NCBI GenBank assembly: GCA_961205875.1
Contig: OY540813.1
Span: 25,825,001-25,889,000 of the forward strand
Direction of reading: 5' to 3'
Source of the DNA: Sialis fuliginosa
Lineage: Eukaryota > Arthropoda > Insecta > Megaloptera > Sialidae
Length of the DNA stretch: 64,000 nucleotides
The notes beneath the pieces were generated by a model. It ran no database searches, was not told where the DNA came from, and saw nothing but the letters and a program-made list of their open reading frames with translations. Both the position numbers and the translations under genes were made by a program. Shown here in pieces: positions 58,906-64,000 of this stretch (within the stretch, counting starts at the first letter, position 1; every line of letters begins with the position of its first letter).

Positions 58906-59771
58906 TAGTCCAGGAATATTAGGTTTTCACTGGGGAAAAATTCGCAATGAGCTGAATTTTTTGAATAGTTACTTTTCAAAATTCCACCATTTTTTTATTT
59001 TAATTTTTTTTTTTTTTGCAACCCGCTATAGCCCAACTTATATATATATAAAAAAAAATATTGATTTTGTTGGGCACAGATATAATTACGATGAAAATTA
59101 CCTACATACAATTCATTTTTATTTTTACGTTTTTAATCTTTCGCTATCTATCTATACAATAAAAAAAATGTTTTTGACTCAATTCTGCTAACGGTGGTAA
59201 TAACATGTGTACTGAATGTATATACACAGCAAATTTGAAGTCAATCGGTTCAGTAGATCTTGTGATATTATGACAGCCATTTTCAGTTTTCAGTTTCGAG
59301 AAAAACGAGTTCAATGTTTATACATAGCTATTCAATGCTACGCATCATCTTCAAATCGCTGTAACTCCGTCAGTTTTTGGAATTAAGGTATAGGGTTTTG
59401 CACACATATTTTTGAATCCCAGTTTATTGATAAAATTTTGATATTTTCGCATTTTTAGACTAGAATACCCTCTTAATAAGCGAAAACGATTACTTGTACG
59501 AAAAAAGTTGTAAGATCTTAATTGTAGGTAATTTTCTAAACTTTATATTTGATAATAACTATTTTAGTTATAGAACCAATAGATACAAAGATATTTACTT
59601 AAAACTAATTGTTAGAACCTTTTGTGGGCTGTAAAAAAGTATGCTCACATGGGATTGTTGGGGACTTTTGGTACCTTATTTATAAAGACAAAATGAAGGT
59701 GTATACAAAAATTTAGCTCATTGCGAATTTTTCCCCAGACACATCTATTTTTCATCTAAATGAACTGGACT
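58906..59771. mobile_element. Composite MITE with two-block inverted ends
   Basis: Each end has AGTCCAG, a variable spacer, then CTGGGGAAAAATTCGCAATG AGCT; the right end is the exact inverse of the second block. Inside, at 59458-59476, lies GACTAGAATACCCTCTTAA, the terminus of the TTAA MITE family seen at 1579-2301, so a second element is nested or recombined here. The 76-codon frame at 58961 is incidental. Confidence 0.65.
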
Positions 59772-59884
59772 AATAATAGAAACATTTTATTAATGCGAAA
59801 ATTAAAAATGATGCGAAAATGAATATTTATTATTACCCTATTAATTTTTATAATTATCAAACTTATATGTATCATACTGTATTG

Positions 59885-59935
59885 CAGCGATGGACAGTCC
59901 CTGGCCCGCGAGTCAATTCCAGCCCACGTTAAAAA
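59885..59935. mobile_element. hAT-like terminus fragment
   Basis: CAGCGATGGACAGTCCCTGG followed by CCCGCGAGTCAATTCC resembles the start of hAT elements with 'CAGTGGTGGGCAAACTACGGCCCGC' style ends. No mate seen. Confidence 0.3.
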
Positions 59936-61559
59936 TAAATAAATATGTTAGTAATAAAAATACTTTCAAAGCGCTTTGTTATTAATGCAATGAACGAATA
60001 TAAATTAATTTTAACAAGTTTAATTTATACGATTAAAATGAAAGGATTAACAAAATTTCCCATCGAAATGATATTATATTAAAAGACTTTTAATAACAAA
60101 CGTATTTATGTATTTTCTCAACTTTGATAGTATGCAATTAATTATTACAATACTAGGATTCCGGCCTTTATCCCCCAGTATTGAAAAGAAAATTTATTGC
60201 ATATATAATATATATGAAGATTAATTTTTGACTTACCTAAATCAATATGTATTTAAATATTTTAATAACATTATGTACATAAAAACCAACACACTCTTGA
60301 CAAATATAAATAACCATATATTACATTTATATTGTTGAATACATTAAATAAAAACTTTTTAATAACTAAATAATGCAAATGACACGTTTATATTGATATA
60401 TTTAAATATACGTATAATTTAGCAAACTTCAAAACTTATATTTGACATAAAAACAATTTAACAACTTTTTAAAAGTAATTGTTTATTTTTAGTTCGCACT
60501 CAAGCTTAACCGTGTGATAATTTCCGAAACCTTATCATTAACTGATAACGTCTATCGTGCATTTATTTCATTTAAAAGTTTCACTACATACATACATATA
60601 CATACATACTCCATACTGATAAAAAGTTTTATATTATATTTTTTAGTGTAATAATCATTCACAGTTTACATTAAAGTTTATTCCACTGATTAAATAAATT
60701 ATTTTATAATCGTTTGAATTGCTTTAATAAAAATTCTTGCGTTAGTATGTACCTATGTTTTATTAAACACTTTTTTTTGTGAAATTGTAAATAATGTACT
60801 ATAATAAAAATATATAATAAAATGATAAATACCGTTTATTGTATATTTATTACTTTCAAACTCCACAAAAGTGAATATAAAAGAGGAAAAAAAATGTTTT
60901 AATGATGATTTTGGTTCTTGAAGTTTCTATATTTCAGTAGAATGTGTTTATTATTTTTTTTGTGAATATATTATTGAAAACTATAGCTATATTTTATCTA
61001 TTAAGGTTTAAAAATATTTAATTTCAGTAAAAATCTTTTGTATACATATTTTATCGATTTTAAAAATACTAAAAAATAATAAAATATCGCACTTTTTACG
61101 ATTTTTAAGGTATATTCTTAATTATGCATTGTATTTTACGGTTTTTATATTATCTGTATAAGACTGTATATACGTAAAAATGTTGCTTATATTAGGTAGA
61201 TTGTTTTTTTTTTCAAAATTCTAAATAAATATATAAAGTAATATAAACTATACCTACATTTCAAAATTTTATATATTCACTGAAAAAGGTTGATGTCTCT
61301 AAGTGTAAGTTTTTCGAAAAATGTTGTGGTTTGTAAAACCTACAGTCCAGTATAGCTATACTCTTAGTCCCCTCTTATCAACAAACCTGGACCTAAGTAA
61401 TAAAGGCCACTAGATTTTTACCGTTTAAGGAAAACTTGTCTTTTAAAATAATCATCAATGCATTATGTATATAAATGTACTTATGTCAGAATCAAATATA
61501 GTTTTAAGTATAATGTCTTTAAAAATTGAATTTCAATTTAGCATTGATAAAAATTACCG
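59936..61559. other. AT-rich non-coding stretch
   Basis: AT-rich with a small patch at 60485-60560 (GATAATTTCCGAAACCTTATC) and a CATACATA run near 60586-60609. Nothing else is supported. Confidence 0.4.
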
Positions 61560-61990
61560 CAGCAAAAATTATGAACGAGTGCGTTTACACATGAAGCACT
61601 GTTATTCCGGTTTTACTGTAACCGATGTAGTTAAACCGTTTTAAGCGGTGCTGTTTACACATACGAGAATAAGTAACGCTAGTTGGAATTATAATTCCGA
61701 TTTGAAGCACGCTATAATTTCGATGGCGTATCAACAAGAAATCCCAAAAATACGCCATCTCATCTACGTTCCACGAATCATGCTTTCTTTTGTTTTCCAT
61801 ATCTTCGTCTCGGGTGTTTTAACCATATTTTAACTTACGGCACTTTTTCAAATGTTAATTGCGAAGTGCATTATGATGAAATCTCTGTACTCCGTAGATA
61901 CTTATAATTTTCTGGGTTGGCAAAATAAATATAACTATGCCCATGCAGTTTACACGTGTCTTTATTCCGGTGTAGTTATGTTATAGGCGG
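61560..61990. other. GC patch with repeated GTTTACAC/TTATTCCGG words
   Basis: GTTTACACATG and TTATTCCGG-type words occur near 61583, 61650 and 61948. Overlapping frames on both strands (minus 61585-61800, plus 61648-61833) look less random than most, but I know no matching family. A degraded DNA transposon is possible. Confidence 0.3.
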
Positions 61991-62219
61991 ACTATAGGCT
62001 ATGCCTATGAAAAAAATTATTAAAAAAATGCTTTTCGAGACCGTATAAATCAACTTTAAGTTTTATTGAAAATTCCTTAAAACTTGGCAAAATACTTCTT
62101 CAGATAGAGGTGCATAAAAAATAAAAATATTAGATAAATCAGAGTTAAGACACATTGACCATGCTAATCCGGCTATAGTCTTTAGAAAATCTACTAATTG
62201 TAAGTAATAGTAAGTCTAT

Positions 62220-62480
62220 TTTGCTTCTGAACAGCTGATACGTGGATAGATATTTCAAATATGTATAATTTCACGATGCACCGGTGTAAGGAATGTAATT
62301 AAAGACATGTGTTGTCCTTATTCCCAATAGGTCCTAACCGCAAAACGCTTGTACTTGTACTGTAACGATTATTGTGGAATTGCAGACATAATGTCTTGCA
62401 AGTACATACAGTGGCGTACTTCACTAAACTTATAGGGTGGTAAATAAGTACCACTGCAGAGTTTGAAGGCAAGTCTCGTA
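62220..62480. other. GC/complexity island with a hAT-like pair
   Basis: Moderate-GC block. CAGTGGCGTACTT at 62409 and AAGTACCACTG ending at 62456 form mini inverted ends only 48 bp apart. GAGACTGAG / GTCTCGGTCTC words follow at 62480-62510. Confidence 0.25.
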
Positions 62481-64000
62481 CTTGAGACTGAGAAAAGTCT
62501 CGGTCTCAAGTGATTTTTTATTCATTTTATTTATTTTTTTTTAAAAAGAGACTTTTTCATATGTAATACTGACAATGAACAGTGTACGTGTATGTAAATT
62601 TATCAAAAGTATCTTTGGCAAAATAGTAAAATATAGAATAAAATTAAGGGAACTTAAAATGTAGAAAATAATATTCTCCACAGGTTAAAAATTGTAGATA
62701 ATATTATTTATAATTTATGTTCTATTAATTAAAAAAATTAAAAAACAAAAAATGAATTATATTTCAAATGGTTCATAACAGAAAAATATTATACGTATTA
62801 CAGGGATTGAACAGTGTACGTATCTGCCATAGGTACCATGGGAATTTTAAATACGTTATAATCAGAGTGAACGGTGTGGATATTTTAAATTAATTATGTA
62901 TAAACAATATTTCTGGGTTAATCATAAATAATGGGAAAAATGAATAGGGCATAAATTATAGATAATAATGTACTTGACAATTATTAAACATAAATTTATA
63001 CAACTTACATAATAATAATTAATATAACTTATGTAACATAAATACAACTACGAATAATTCTAAATAAATGACTATTCCAGTGATACTACAAACCTTCGAA
63101 TTAAAATAAAGATTACTTCTATAACAACTATGGAAGCTAGTATTTCCATCTAGAGAAAATTAGGTCAAACTTACGGGTTACTACAACTGGTTTGTATCTT
63201 CGCTAAGGTTTTTTTTAATATTCAATAGGTGGAGTCTGGTGTTCTAAAAAATTAATTAAAATTTTAATTTCAATTCCTTATTTTTATAATTAAGTCATCA
63301 GCCATTAGGAATTTGTTCTGAAAATAATAAAATCAAATAGGTAAAAAAGAAAATATGACATTTTAAATTTTTAACATTTATTTGAATTTTCAATTTAAAT
63401 ACAAGTATAAAAATATTAAATTCATCAGTTCATTCTTATACGTTACAATCTGGGCAGTAAATTGCTCAACTTATCAAAAACAAATTATAGTTATAATTTT
63501 TGCAACGCATAAAAAGTACATAAACATATTCAAATTAATAAATATACTTTTAGAAAATGCCTACAGAATTAACTTGTTTCAACAAAGGCACGTATATAAA
63601 TATAATGAAAACTAACTACATAAATTATAATTTATTTTTAATAAATATAAATTTCATTGCACACAGTCATATCATTTTAAATTGATTTTTAAATATATAA
63701 ATGAAAAACTGGCAGAGAAGTCGTTTTCAAACAATTTACAGTAATTATTATTTAAAATAAAAGAATTATTTGACATTGTTAAAATAAATATATTATATAA
63801 ATTTTATATTTATATCATTTATTTTTAGCCACTTAAGAAGTAAAAAATTAACATTAGAATGTCTAGTAATGTTAAATTATATTAATACGTCATTTAGTAG
63901 CATAAAATATAAATATTATATATGGCATTTTTTTTTGGGAACATTCGTATAAAATAAAAATATGCACTTTATGTTACATCCAAACATATTATGTAGTATT
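62481..64000. other. AT-rich non-coding stretch to window end
   Basis: Very AT-rich. No exon, RNA gene or element ends seen; the frame at 63382-63615 is AT-rich noise. Confidence 0.45.

Noticed and set aside
1-64000. CRISPR arrays, operons or bacterial features
   Set aside because: No regularly spaced direct repeats; base composition, retroelements and splice-type signals are eukaryotic.

Overview
The window is a strongly AT-rich eukaryotic sequence, almost certainly from an insect. The clues are an insect-type env-carrying Ty3/gypsy retrovirus (errantivirus), RTE-like repeats with the 'ttacccgc-acttcgt-cgcgt' head, many hAT-type and fold-back MITEs, and GT/AG-style exon borders. The order cannot be fixed from the sequence alone; Hemiptera or Lepidoptera would both fit.

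Protein-coding content is sparse. The one confidently coding locus is a complete errantivirus on the minus strand at 25313-33030: two identical 347-bp LTRs, a CACG target duplication, a tRNA-Ser-type primer site, gag (500 aa), pol reached by a -1 frameshift at an AAATTTT heptamer (protease, RT, RNase H, integrase, all catalytic residues present), and env (539 aa, related to baculovirus F-type fusion proteins) that overlaps the end of pol and stops inside the 3' LTR. Everything is open, so the copy is young and may be competent.

The only host gene piece I can support is a putative first coding exon on the minus strand at 41909-42094. It encodes 62 residues with a basic start and an eh1-like HSIQHLL motif, and ends at a good AAG|GTAAGC donor. 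It would suit a developmental transcription factor whose other exons lie outside the window. The rest looks like intron or intergenic desert.

Layout. 1-7.5 kb: AT-rich DNA with several GC/complexity islands and a TTAA MITE (1579-2301) inside a possible hAT remnant. 7.5-8.65 kb: a MITE with a 6-bp duplication holding two further hairpin elements. 8.65-18.5 kb: islands and dispersed LINE/SINE-like repeats. 18.5-22.85 kb: fold-back and hAT MITEs. 25.3-33.0 kb: the errantivirus. 33-41.9 kb: AT-rich sequence, islands, and an RTE remnant split by a hAT element. 41.9-42.1 kb: host exon. 43.3-47.1 kb: palindrome-ended MITE, two copies of a LINE-like repeat and a hAT MITE. 48.9-59.9 kb: repeats, promoter-like CpG-rich blocks (53.4, 54.6-55.1 kb) and a composite MITE (58.9-59.8 kb). 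60-64 kb: AT-rich, nearly featureless.

The islands (moderate GC, high complexity, no ORF, no recognised repeat) may be cis-regulatory elements of the gene that owns the 42-kb exon. That is inference and needs cross-species alignment.
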